Assembly (NCBI GenBank): GCA_902765735.1
Contig: CACXBB010000008.1
Location: 41,760-105,759 of the forward strand
DNA from: an uncultured Eubacteriales bacterium
Lineage (GTDB): Bacteria > Bacillota > Clostridia > Christensenellales > Aristaeellaceae
Direction of reading: 5' to 3'
Length of the DNA stretch: 64,000 nt
In this document: piece after piece, positions 50,466 to 59,701 of the stretch
Numbering within the stretch: position 1 is the stretch's first letter
Layout: each line of letters starts with the position of its first letter
Notes under the pieces: generated by a model
Database searches by the model: none
Told to the model about the DNA's origin: nothing
Seen by the model: the letters and a program-made list of their open reading frames with translations, nothing else
Made by a program: the position numbers and the translations under genes

Positions 50466-51467
50466 ATGAACGAACCGCTTTTGCAGGTCAAGAACCTGTC
50501 TACGTCCTTCAAGGTCGATTCCGGCGAGGTGCGCGCCGTCAACGGCATCTCCTTCAATCTGGACAAGGGCCGCGTGCTGGGCATCGTGGGCGAGTCCGGC
50601 TCCGGCAAGTCGGTGACCGCCTATTCCATCATGCGCATACTGGTGGAGCCGGGCCGCATCACCGGCGGGCAGATACTGTTCAACGGCGAGGACATCGTGC
50701 AATATTCCAAGAAGCAGATGCGCGAGTTCCGCGGCAAGCGGGTGTCCATCATCTTCCAGGACCCCATGACGAGCCTGAACCCGGTGTACACCATCGGCAA
50801 CCAGCTCCGCGAGGCCATCATGCTGCACACCGACCGCAACCGCGCCCAGGCCGACGAGCGCGCGCTGGAGATGCTCAAGCTGGTGGGCGTGAACTCCCCG
50901 GAGCAGCGCCTGAAGCAGTACCCCTTCGAGCTGTCCGGCGGCATGCGCCAGCGCATCATGATCGCTATGGCGCTGTGCTGCGAGCCGGATATCCTCATCG
51001 CCGACGAGCCCACCACCGCCCTGGACGTCACCATACAGGCCCAGATCCTGGAGCTCATGCAGGAGCTTCAGAAGAAACTGGGCATGGCCATCATCATGAT
51101 CACCCACGACCTGGGCGTCATCGCGGACATGTGCGACGAGATCATCGTGATGTACGCCGGCCGCATCTGCGAGCGCGGCACCGCCGACGAGATCTTCTAC
51201 AACCCCCGCCACGAGTACACCAAGGGGCTTTTGAGGTCCATTCCCCGACTGGACACCAACCACGCCCGGCTGATCCCGATCTCCGGCTCCCCGGTGGACC
51301 TGACCAACATGCCCAAGGGCTGCGCCTTCGCCTCCCGCTGCGACAACTGCATGAAGATATGCCTAAACGAGCTGCCGGAGGAGCTGGACATCAACGACTG
51401 CCACAAGGCGTCCTGCTGGATGAACGTCAAGCAGGTCTATGAAGAAGCGAAGGGAGGCATCGCGTAA
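50466..51467 (+). CDS. oppD: Oligopeptide ABC transporter ATPase, D subunit
   Basis: 333 residues. Walker A GESGSGKSVT, signature LSGGMRQR, Walker B ILIADEPTTALD, and the C-terminal oligopeptide-transporter extension with four cysteines (GCAFASRCDNCMKIC) that may hold an Fe-S cluster or zinc. Preceded by AGGAGG (overlapping the end of oppC). Overlaps oppF by one base (TAATG). Confidence 0.96.
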   Translation: MNEPLLQVKNLSTSFKVDSGEVRAVNGISFNLDKGRVLGIVGESGSGKSVTAYSIMRILVEPGRITGGQILFNGEDIVQYSKKQMREFRGKRVSIIFQDPMTSLNPVYTIGNQLREAIMLHTDRNRAQADERALEMLKLVGVNSPEQRLKQYPFELSGGMRQRIMIAMALCCEPDILIADEPTTALDVTIQAQILELMQELQKKLGMAIIMITHDLGVIADMCDEIIVMYAGRICERGTADEIFYNPRHEYTKGLLRSIPRLDTNHARLIPISGSPVDLTNMPKGCAFASRCDNCMKICLNELPEELDINDCHKASCWMNVKQVYEEAKGGIA

Positions 51468-52435
51468 TGGGCGAGAAATACCTCCTGGAGGTCAAAAACC
51501 TCAAGCAGTACTTCCCCGTCCGCACCGGCTGGTTCGGCACCAAGCCCTTAAAGGCCGTGGACGACATGTCCTTCGCCATCAAGCCCGGCGAGACCCTGGG
51601 CCTGGTGGGCGAATCCGGCTGCGGCAAGACCACCGTGGGCCGCACCATACTGCACCTGTACAGGCCCACCGCCGGTGAGATCATCTACGACGGCAACCGG
51701 ATCACACCCCAGAACGTACACCAATTCCGGCAGAAGATGCAGATCGTGTTCCAGGACCCCTATTCGTCGCTGAACCCCCGCATGACCGTGTCGGACATCG
51801 TGGGTGAGCCGCTGGACATCCACCAGCTCTACCAGTCGAAGGCCGAGCGGACCGAGCGCATCACGGAGCTTCTGAACCTGGTGGGCCTCAACTCCGATCA
51901 CGCCCGCCGCTACGCCCACGAGTTCTCCGGCGGCCAGCGCCAGCGCATCGGCATCGCCCGCGCCCTGGCCGTGAACCCCCGGTTCATCGTGTGCGACGAG
52001 CCCGTGTCCGCGCTGGACGTGTCCATACAGGCGCAGGTGATCAATACCTTCGAGGATTTGCAGAAGAAGCTGGGCATTGCGTACCTGTTCATCGCCCACG
52101 ACCTGCTGGTGGTGCAGCACATCTCCCAGCGCATCGCGGTGATGTACCTGGGGCGCATCGTGGAGACCGGCGAGGCGGATGAGATCATCAGCCACCCGGC
52201 CCACCCCTACACCCAGTCGCTGATCTCGGCCATACCGATCCCCGACCCCAACACCGCCCGCGCGCGCAAGCGCATCCCGCTGGAGGGCGACGTGCCCAGC
52301 CCTCTGAACACCCCCTCCGGCTGCGCGTTCCGCACCCGCTGCCGCTACGCCACCGAGCGCTGCGCCCAGGAGCGCCCCCCGCTTGCGGAGATCGCCCCGG
52401 ACCACAGCATCGCCTGCTGGAACCCGCACGACTGA
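51467..52435 (+). CDS. oppF: Oligopeptide ABC transporter ATPase, F subunit
   Basis: 322 residues. Walker A GESGCGKTTV, signature FSGGQRQR, Walker B FIVCDEPVSALD, and the C-terminal GCAFRTRCRYATERC extension. Forms the ATPase pair with OppD. The next gene in reading direction is the transposase, then the binding protein. Confidence 0.96.
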   Translation: MGEKYLLEVKNLKQYFPVRTGWFGTKPLKAVDDMSFAIKPGETLGLVGESGCGKTTVGRTILHLYRPTAGEIIYDGNRITPQNVHQFRQKMQIVFQDPYSSLNPRMTVSDIVGEPLDIHQLYQSKAERTERITELLNLVGLNSDHARRYAHEFSGGQRQRIGIARALAVNPRFIVCDEPVSALDVSIQAQVINTFEDLQKKLGIAYLFIAHDLLVVQHISQRIAVMYLGRIVETGEADEIISHPAHPYTQSLISAIPIPDPNTARARKRIPLEGDVPSPLNTPSGCAFRTRCRYATERCAQERPPLAEIAPDHSIACWNPHD

Positions 52436-52445
52436 CCAAATCTTC

Positions 52446-52516
52446 GTAGGGACGCCATTCATGGCGTCCACGGCTCCGTAATCGAGGCAAACGGACGCCA
52501 TAAATGGCGTCCCTAC
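52446..52516. repeat. Inverted pair of REP palindromes before the transposase
   Basis: REP copies at 52446-52469 (GTAGGGACGCC side out) and 52493-52516 (GGCGTCCCTAC side out), 23 bp apart, facing each other. The transposase start codon lies 2 bp after the second copy. Confidence 0.92.
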
Positions 52517-52517
52517 G

Positions 52518-53021
52518 ATGATATTTAAAAGCATGAATGGATTACCAAATCGAAGGTCTATTCGTCTGAAACAATACGACTATCATTCCAAGGGTGTGTA
52601 TCATGTGACGATTTGTGCGCTCCACAGAGAATGCCTCTTTGGACGGATCGAAGACCGTCGTATGATATTAAATGCCGCAGGAAAAGTCGTAGAAGATGAG
52701 CTTCTCGCCATGCCGACACATTTCTCTGATATTGAGGTCGAATCCTACGTTGTCATGCCGAATCACGTTCATCTGTTACTGGCGATGTGTGTCGGGGCGG
52801 ACGCCATAAATGTCGTCCCTACAATGAATTATAGCCTCGGCCAGATTATCGGTGCGTTTAAAGCAGGTGTTTCTAGAAGACTTGGACAAGCAGTCTGGCA
52901 ATCCAGATACTACGATCACATCATTCGCAATGAGAATGATCTGCTGGAAACCATGGAATACATCCAAAACAATCCTACGGCTTGGGAAAAGGATGATTAT
53001 TATCTGCCGTGGTCTCCGTAG
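52518..53021 (+). CDS. REP-associated tyrosine transposase (RAYT, IS200-like Y1 family)
   Basis: 167 residues. HUH motif His83-Val-His85 in VVMPNHVHLLL and the nucleophile tyrosine in WQSRYYDHIIRNEND (Tyr132 likely), the layout of RAYTs, which process single-stranded REP hairpins. The start ATG at 52518 follows a REP directly; ATG 52533 is an alternative. Its TAG stop (53019-53021) is part of another REP. A third REP (52799-52822, one mismatch in the core) lies in frame inside the gene and encodes residues 94-102 (ADAINVVPT) in the loop after the HUH motif. Codon use is more AT-rich than in neighbours, suggesting transfer. It splits the opp operon. Confidence 0.92.
   Translation: MIFKSMNGLPNRRSIRLKQYDYHSKGVYHVTICALHRECLFGRIEDRRMILNAAGKVVEDELLAMPTHFSDIEVESYVVMPNHVHLLLAMCVGADAINVVPTMNYSLGQIIGAFKAGVSRRLGQAVWQSRYYDHIIRNENDLLETMEYIQNNPTAWEKDDYYLPWSP
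52799..52822. repeat. REP palindrome inserted within the transposase gene
   Basis: GGACGCCATAAATGTCGTCC plus CTAC; 24 bp, so the reading frame is kept. One core base differs from the consensus, weakening the palindrome. Confidence 0.88.
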
Positions 53022-53095
53022 GGACGCCATTCATGGCGTCCGAGAATCCAACAAACGATTCGCGCGTCATCGTAGGGACGCCATTCATGGCGTCC
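53018..53095. repeat. Two direct REP palindromes after the transposase
   Basis: Copies at 53018-53041 and 53072-53095 in the same orientation, 30 bp apart, between the transposase and the binding-protein gene. Confidence 0.9.
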
Positions 53096-53163
53096 GCCCC
53101 ACCCCCGAATCTCTAACGGCCCCGCCGTTTCAGATAATACAACTATCATAGGAGGAACCACCC

Positions 53164-54849
53164 ATGAAAAAGCTGCTTGCGTTTCTGCTGGCTGCCATGA
53201 TGCTCCTGGCCTGCGCCGTGCCCGCCATGGCCGACGAAGGCTCCGAGCCTGACTGGACCGAGTATGACGCGCTGATCGCCGACATCAAGTCCGAGACGGA
53301 CTTCGTGGCGCGCGAAGCGAAGATGCACCAGGCCGAGGACATGCTGATGCAGACCTACGCGGTCATCCCGATCTATCACTACAACGATCTGTACATGCAG
53401 CGGAGCACCGTTGACGGCATCTACGCCAACCTGTTCGGCTTCAAGTATTTCCAGTATGCCACCGTGGAAGGCTCCGACACCCTGAGCCTGAACCTGGCCT
53501 CCGAGCCCGACAAGCTGGACCCCGCGCTGAACAGCTCCGTGGACGGCGCCTGCCTGGCCATCGCCTCCTTCGGCGGCCTGTACACCTATGACGCCGAGGG
53601 CAACCTGAAGCCCGACTTCGCCACCGGCTATGAGGTGAGCGAGGACGGCCTGACCTACACCTTCACCATGCGCGACGGCCTGAAGTGGTCCGACGGCACC
53701 GACCTGACCGCCAAGGACTTCGAGTACAGCTGGAAGCGCGCGGCCAATCCCGCCACCGGCGCGGATTACAGCTACATGTTCGACGGCATCAAGGGCTATC
53801 CGGAAGACTTGGCCGTGACCGCCAGCGAGGACGGCAAGACCCTGACCGTGGAGATGGCCTCTCCCTGCGCCTACATGCTGGACCTGATGGCCTTCCCCGC
53901 CTTCTACGCCGTGCCCCAGCAGTCCGTCGAGGCCGCCGCGGATTGGGAGAACAACCCCAATGCCTGGACCCTCGAGCCCGGCTTCGTGGTCTCCGGCCCC
54001 TATCAGCTGACCGACTGGACCCACAACGAGTCCATGACCTACACCAAGAACCCCAACTACTATGATGCCGAGAACGTCACCCTGGAGAAGCTGCAGTTCA
54101 TGCTCTCCGCCGACGACACCGCCATCTATGCCGCCTATCAGGCCGGCGACGTGGACTTCATCGACACCGTTCCCACCGATGAGATCCAGAATCTGAAGGA
54201 CTCCGAGGAGTTCCACATCATCGACAACCTGGGCACCTACTATGTGGCCTTCAACGTGAAGAGCGATCTGTTCGCCGGCAAGACCGTGGAACAGGCCAAC
54301 GCCATGCGCGAAGCCTTCTCCAAGCTGATCGACCGCGAATACATCATCGAGACCGTGGGCCAGTGCGAGCAGAAGCCCGCCAACGCCTTCATCCCCGAGG
54401 GCATGGCCGATGGCCAGGGCGGCGTGTTCAAGACCAACGACGACGCCTACACCTATCCCGTGACCGCCACCGCCGAGAACGGCGATGAGCTGGACGGCTA
54501 CTATGATCTCGCGGTGGACGTCGAGGGCGCCATCGAGCTGCTGAAGGAAGCGGGCTTTGAGTTTGACGGCGAGATGCTCTCCGCCAACACCCCCATCTCC
54601 GTCGAGTATCTGACCAATGAGGGCACCGGCCACGTGGCCATCGCCGAATGCATGCAGCAGGATCTGGCGGCCGTGGGCATCAACATGACCATCCGCACCT
54701 GCGACTGGAACGTGTTCCTGGAGGAGCGCAAGAACGGCAACTTCGACTTCGCCCGCGAGGGCTGGCTGGCCGACTTCAACGATCCCATCAACATGCTGGA
54801 GATGTGGACCACCGATTCCGGCAACAACGATTGCCAGTTCGGCCGCTGA
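53164..54849 (+). CDS. Oligopeptide-binding protein (SBP family 5), apparently circularly permuted
   Basis: 561 residues, RBS AGGAGG. Extracytoplasmic peptide-binding component of the Opp importer. Signal peptide with a possible lipobox (LLAC, Cys17) and a signal peptidase I site (AMA, 21-23). Residues 28-100 (EPDWTEYDALIADIKSETDF ... LMQTYAVIPIYHYNDLYMQ ... FKYFQYAT) match the C-terminal segment of family-5 proteins. From 105 the normal N-terminal sequence starts (DTLSLNLASEPDKLDPALNS), continues through the standard domains (SEDGLTYTFTMRDGLKWSDG, SGPYQLTDW, WFADYNDP-like LADFNDPINMLEMWTT), and stops at GNNDCQFGR, where EYDALI should follow. A terminator follows the stop, so the gene end is genuine. 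Confidence 0.88.
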   Translation: MKKLLAFLLAAMMLLACAVPAMADEGSEPDWTEYDALIADIKSETDFVAREAKMHQAEDMLMQTYAVIPIYHYNDLYMQRSTVDGIYANLFGFKYFQYATVEGSDTLSLNLASEPDKLDPALNSSVDGACLAIASFGGLYTYDAEGNLKPDFATGYEVSEDGLTYTFTMRDGLKWSDGTDLTAKDFEYSWKRAANPATGADYSYMFDGIKGYPEDLAVTASEDGKTLTVEMASPCAYMLDLMAFPAFYAVPQQSVEAAADWENNPNAWTLEPGFVVSGPYQLTDWTHNESMTYTKNPNYYDAENVTLEKLQFMLSADDTAIYAAYQAGDVDFIDTVPTDEIQNLKDSEEFHIIDNLGTYYVAFNVKSDLFAGKTVEQANAMREAFSKLIDREYIIETVGQCEQKPANAFIPEGMADGQGGVFKTNDDAYTYPVTATAENGDELDGYYDLAVDVEGAIELLKEAGFEFDGEMLSANTPISVEYLTNEGTGHVAIAECMQQDLAAVGINMTIRTCDWNVFLEERKNGNFDFAREGWLADFNDPINMLEMWTTDSGNNDCQFGR

Positions 54850-54867
54850 TCCGACCCGTAACCCGCC

Positions 54868-54904
54868 GTGCCGACAGCCTTTGCGCTGTCGGCACTTGAT
54901 TTTT
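54868..54904 (+). terminator. Terminator of the peptide-binding protein
   Basis: GTGCCGACAGC (54868-54878), loop, GCTGTCGGCAC (54885-54895), then TTGATTTTT. Confidence 0.92.
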
Positions 54905-54933
54905 GGCCCGGTTTGCGGTATAGTGGTTTTATT

Positions 54934-55089
54934 GAGAGTGGAGAGTGGAGTTTGGAGTGCGGAGTTCTGGAAGAAATCCTTGCGGATTTCTTTGGATTGA
55001 GGGCTGCGAATCATCGAAAATACATAACCGTTCAGCCCTGCGCATGAAATAAAGGAAGCCCCGCCGTAGGGACGCCATTCATGGCGTCC
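54934..55089. repeat. GAGAGTG array, AAATCC hairpin and REP before the cardiolipin synthase
   Basis: 54934-54970 repeats GAGAGTGGAGAGTGGAG; 54975-54998 holds AAATCCTTGCGGATTT; 55066-55089 is a REP. No second heptamer arm is visible here. The 54850-55154 gap has no gene. Confidence 0.82.
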
Positions 55090-55154
55090 GCGGACGCGCC
55101 CCTGTTACCCTCTCACCGGATTTCGTCAATATCATCAATCGAACGGAGCGACCC

Positions 55155-56750
55155 ATGGACAAGCAACGTATACGCGAGAAATCAAGCCACGACAACACCG
55201 GCATCCGCCTGGTGGAGCGAAGCAAGCGGGGCATACTGCACGTGCTGTTCGGCCGCACGATGCTGATCCTCGTGCTGTTTGCCGTGCAGATTTTGCTGCT
55301 GTACATGGCGTTTCGCTCGCTGCGGCGGTTCATACCCTACATTTACGGTCTGCTGATGGTGTTCTACGGCGTCATCATCGTGCGGCTGGTGAACAAGCCC
55401 TCGGACGCCTCCAGCAAGATCACCTGGATACTGCTGATCGTGCTGCTGCCGCCGGTGGGCGTGGCGCTCTATCTCTTCGCGGAATTCGATCTGGGCCACC
55501 GCATGCTCAACCGGCGGCTGAGCGAGCTGATCGCCCGCACCGAACCCATGCAGCCGGACCAGTCCGACCTGCGGCGAAGGCTTTCGCGGCAGCAGCCGGA
55601 GCTGGGCGCGCTGTCGGAATACATGTGGCGCAACGGCCGCTTTCCCACCTATGAAAACACCCAGGTGGAATATCTGCCCAGCGGCGAGGCCGCGCTGGAG
55701 GCCATCCTTCGGGAGATCGACCGGGCCGAGCGCTTCATCTTCATGGAGTTCTTCATCGTGGACGAGGGCGTCATGTGGGGCCGCATTCTGGAAAAGCTGG
55801 AGGAGAAGATCGCGCAGGGCGTGGAGGTGCGGCTTCTGTACGACGGCACCTGCGCGGTGTTCCGTCTGCCGTACAGCTATCCGAAGATGCTCGCGCAGCT
55901 GGGCATACAGTGCAAGATGTTCTCCCCCCTGCGCCCGGTGATCTCCACCCACTACAACAACCGCGACCACCGCAAGATCCTGGTGGTGGACGGCAAAATC
56001 GCCCTCACCGGCGGCGTGAACCTGGCCGACGAGTACATCAATATCAAGCACCTCTACGGCCACTGGAAGGACGTGGCCGTGCTCATGCGGGGCGAGGCGG
56101 TGCAGTCCTTCACGCTGATGTTTTTGCAGATGTGGAACCTGGACGGCAAATCGGAGCACTTCGCCCGCTACCTCGAGGTCGATCACCCGCCGGTAACCGC
56201 CCCGGGCTACGTGCTGCCCTACGGCGACAGCCCGCTGGACGACGAGCGGGTGGGCGAGATGGTGTACCTCGACATCATCAACCGCGCCAACCGCTACTTG
56301 CATATCATGACCCCCTACCTGATCCTCGACTGCGAGATGGTCACGGCGCTGAGCTTCGCGGCCAAGCGCGGCGTGGAGGTGGTGCTGCTGCTGCCCCACA
56401 TCCCGGACAAAAAGTACGCCTTCGCCCTGGCCAAGACCCACTACCGGGAACTCTTGCAGGCAGGGGTGCGCATACTGGAGTACACCCCGGGCTTCGTGCA
56501 CGCGAAGGTGTTCGTCTCAGACGACGTCAAGGCCGTGGTGGGCACCATCAACCTGGACTACCGCAGCCTCTACCTGCACTTTGAGTGCGCCGCGTACCTC
56601 TACGGCGTGCCCGCCATCGGGGACATCGAGCAGGATTTCATCGAGACCGCCGCCAAGTGCCAGGAGATCCACCTTGACGACCTGCGTCGCGAAAAGCTGA
56701 TCACCCGGGTGATGGGCTGGCTGTTGAAGGTGCTGGCTCCGGTGATGTGA
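55155..56750 (+). CDS. cls: Cardiolipin synthase
   Basis: 531 residues, phospholipase D superfamily, joins two phosphatidylglycerols. Two or three N-terminal membrane helices (about 34-110), then two HKD motifs: His272-x-Lys274-x4-Asp279 in HRKILVVD and His449-x-Lys451-x4-Asp456 in HAKVFVSD. GGAG precedes the start. The stop codon TGA is the first part of a GAGAGTG heptamer array. Confidence 0.95.
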   Translation: MDKQRIREKSSHDNTGIRLVERSKRGILHVLFGRTMLILVLFAVQILLLYMAFRSLRRFIPYIYGLLMVFYGVIIVRLVNKPSDASSKITWILLIVLLPPVGVALYLFAEFDLGHRMLNRRLSELIARTEPMQPDQSDLRRRLSRQQPELGALSEYMWRNGRFPTYENTQVEYLPSGEAALEAILREIDRAERFIFMEFFIVDEGVMWGRILEKLEEKIAQGVEVRLLYDGTCAVFRLPYSYPKMLAQLGIQCKMFSPLRPVISTHYNNRDHRKILVVDGKIALTGGVNLADEYINIKHLYGHWKDVAVLMRGEAVQSFTLMFLQMWNLDGKSEHFARYLEVDHPPVTAPGYVLPYGDSPLDDERVGEMVYLDIINRANRYLHIMTPYLILDCEMVTALSFAAKRGVEVVLLLPHIPDKKYAFALAKTHYRELLQAGVRILEYTPGFVHAKVFVSDDVKAVVGTINLDYRSLYLHFECAAYLYGVPAIGDIEQDFIETAAKCQEIHLDDLRREKLITRVMGWLLKVLAPVM

Positions 56751-56915
56751 GAGTGGAGAGTGCAGAGTGCAGATATAGAATGCAAAGGAACGGAGCATCG
56801 TGTTTTCCTGCTCCCAATGCCTGCATTCGCGATAACTGTGGTTTGAACATCCATCGCGTATTGCGCGGCAATCTGTATCTCCACTCTTCACTCTCCACTC
56901 TTCACTCTTATCTAT
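56749..56915. repeat. GAGAGTG-type inverted arms between cls and the RadC-like gene
   Basis: Left arm 56749-56780 (GAGAGTGGAGAGTGCAGAGTG), right arm 56876-56910 (CACTCTTCACTCTCCACTC). The 95-bp centre has no hairpin cassette and no ORF I would trust. Confidence 0.84.
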
Positions 56916-56949
56916 ATTCTACAAAAGACACGACAAGGAGACTTTTTAT

Positions 56950-57723
56950 ATGCCCAACGACGCGGAACAATACTGGCTGGGTCACCGCGCCCGACTGCGG
57001 GAAAAGGCGCGGACGGTGGGCATAGAGGCCCTGCGTCCCTATGAGATCGTGGAGCTGATACTGTATCAGTCCGACCTGCGCGCCGACATGGCCGAGCTGG
57101 CCCGGGCGCTGATCGGGCGCTTCGGCACCATCGGGGCGGTGCTGTCGGCCCCGCGGGATGAGTTGATGGCCGTGCCGGGCATGAAGCGGCATGCGGCGGA
57201 CTGGATCATCCGCACCGGCGAGCTGACCCGGCGCTTCGCCGCCGCCAGCGCCGCGCCGCAGTTGCGCATATGGCGGGCGCGGGACCTGATCGGGTTCGTC
57301 TCCCCCGTCTGGCGGGACGTGCCCGCACCCCAGACCTGGATGCTCTACACCGACTACGACGACCGGCTGCTGATGCGCTCGGTGCTGTGCGACTCCCTGG
57401 GCTGGGCGGACCCGATGATCGCCCAGCAGATCCTGCGGGAGGCGCTGGCGCTGCAGGCCCGGCGGGCGTTCCTGGTGTGCTTCGCCGGCCCGGAGCCGCT
57501 CCGGCTCACCCCGGAGGAGCGGGAATATCTGAACAGCCTGGCGGTCACCCTGCGGGCGGTGCAGGTGGAGCTGTTGGACGTGCTGCTGGTGGGCGAGGCG
57601 GGCTTTCACAGCCTGAACCAGGCCCGGGAGATGGATGACGTGCGCGCGGTCTGCGACGACCTGCGGCTGCACGAGCGCTATACCGAGGAGGATGCGTCAT
57701 GGAGAGAATCGCCCGATTTATGA
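56950..57723 (+). CDS. RadC-like protein lacking the JAB metal site
   Basis: 257 residues. N-terminal helix-hairpin-helix region (about 25-90, LRPYEIVELILYQSDLRADMAELARAL, VPGMKRHAADWI) and a JAB/MPN-like C-terminal domain. Where RadC has the metal motif HNHPSG this protein has CFAGPEP (about 177-183), yet the following helix and strand (LTPEEREYLNSLAVTLRAVQVELLDVLLVGEAGFHSLNQ) are kept. It should not be a metalloprotease. It overlaps the dUTPase start by 25 bases, so the two are made together. RadC function itself is uncertain. Confidence 0.85.
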   Translation: MPNDAEQYWLGHRARLREKARTVGIEALRPYEIVELILYQSDLRADMAELARALIGRFGTIGAVLSAPRDELMAVPGMKRHAADWIIRTGELTRRFAAASAAPQLRIWRARDLIGFVSPVWRDVPAPQTWMLYTDYDDRLLMRSVLCDSLGWADPMIAQQILREALALQARRAFLVCFAGPEPLRLTPEEREYLNSLAVTLRAVQVELLDVLLVGEAGFHSLNQAREMDDVRAVCDDLRLHERYTEEDASWRESPDL

Positions 57724-58193
57724 AGGTCAGCCCGGAGCGCTTCGACGCCGACTGGCGGGAGTGCTTCCCTCTGCTGCCCAGCCCCTACGACGTGCTGCGC
57801 CTGCCCCGGCGGGCCACCGCGGGCTCGGCGGGCTACGACTTCTACGCGCCGCTGGCCTTCGCCCTGAACCCCGGCGAGACGATCCGCATCCCCACCGGCA
57901 TCCGGGCGCAGATCGCCCCCGGCTGGGTGCTGATGCTGTTCCCCCGCAGCGGGCTGGGGTTCAAGTACCGCATGCAGCTCAACAACACCGTGGGCGTGGT
58001 GGACGCGGACTACTTCAGCGCCCGCAACGAGGGGCATATATTCGTCAAGCTCACCAACGCGGGCGAAAAACCCCTGCGCGTCGAGGCCCTCGAGGCCTTC
58101 GCACAGGGGGTGTTTCTGCCCTTCGGCATCACCGAGGACGATCATGCCGACGGCGTGCGCGTGGGCGGCTTTGGCAGCACGGGGAAGGGATGA
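57699..58193 (+). CDS. dut: dUTP diphosphatase (trimeric dUTPase family)
   Basis: 164 residues. Cleaves dUTP to dUMP, keeping uracil out of DNA. All five motifs are present: ATAGSAGYDFYAP, FPRSGLGFK, LNNTVGVVDADYF (catalytic Asp102), LRVEALEAFAQGVF and the C-terminal VGGFGSTG. An N-terminal extension of about 35 residues precedes motif 1. Converges on the next gene with no base between the two stop codons. Confidence 0.93.
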   Translation: MERIARFMKVSPERFDADWRECFPLLPSPYDVLRLPRRATAGSAGYDFYAPLAFALNPGETIRIPTGIRAQIAPGWVLMLFPRSGLGFKYRMQLNNTVGVVDADYFSARNEGHIFVKLTNAGEKPLRVEALEAFAQGVFLPFGITEDDHADGVRVGGFGSTGKG

Positions 58194-58988
<795 letters not shown>

Positions 58989-58995
58989 AGCGTTA

Positions 58996-59685
58996 TCACA
59001 CCTTATAATATCCCAGTTTGCGCTCCACCCAGCCGAAGAGCAGCGTCAGAAGCCCGTTGCAGGCCAGGTAGTACACGCCTGTGAAGAACAGCGGCCAGAT
59101 GGCGCCGGAGATGCCCTGGCTGGACTTCATGAACGCCTGCCCCGCCCAGATGATCTCCTGCAGCGCGATGATGCGCGCCAGCGAGGTATCCTTCACCAGC
59201 GTGATGATCTCGTTGGACATGGGCGGCACGATGCGCTTGATGACCTGGGAGAGCTTGACATGGAAGAAGATCTGCGGTTTGGTCATGCCCAGCACCAGCC
59301 CGGCCTCCTCCTGCCCCACCGGCACCGACTGTATGCCGCCGCGGTAGATCTCGGAGAAATAGCAGGCGTAGTTGATGATGAACGCCGTGGACGCCGCCGC
59401 AAACCGCCCCGCCTCGCCGCCGCCCCACACGGTCTTGTGCAGCACGATGCCGGGGAAGTAGAATATGATCAGGAGCTGGATCATCAGCGGCGAACCGCGC
59501 ACGATCCACACGATGATACGGGTGAATATGCTCAGCGGCTTCACCTTCGACATGGACCCGAAGGCGATCACCAGCCCCAGGGGCAGCGCGCCGATCAGGG
59601 TCACGCAAAACAGCTTCAGCGTCTGCATAAAGCCCACGTTCAGCGAGCGCACGACGATGGGAAATTGTTCGAGGAATAACTGCAT
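58996..59685 (-). CDS. Polar amino-acid ABC transporter permease
   Basis: 229 residues, about five membrane helices. Features GFMQTLKLFCVTLIGALPLGLVIA, VRGSPLMIQLLIIFY and the EAA loop QEEAGLVLGMTKPQIFFHVKLSQVIKRIVPPMSNEIITLVKDTSL are those of the HisM/GlnP family. I use the ATG at 59685; an upstream in-frame ATG falls in repeat DNA. The ribosome site is poor. Seven bases separate it from the ATPase gene. Confidence 0.93.
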   Translation of the reverse strand: MQLFLEQFPIVVRSLNVGFMQTLKLFCVTLIGALPLGLVIAFGSMSKVKPLSIFTRIIVWIVRGSPLMIQLLIIFYFPGIVLHKTVWGGGEAGRFAAASTAFIINYACYFSEIYRGGIQSVPVGQEEAGLVLGMTKPQIFFHVKLSQVIKRIVPPMSNEIITLVKDTSLARIIALQEIIWAGQAFMKSSQGISGAIWPLFFTGVYYLACNGLLTLLFGWVERKLGYYKV

Positions 59686-59701
59686 GGGTTCACAGCTTTC
59701 T

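Noticed and set aside
53164..53470. Separate small gene for residues 1-100 of the peptide-binding protein
   Set aside because: The frame is continuous into the main domain with no stop, ribosome site or second signal peptide.
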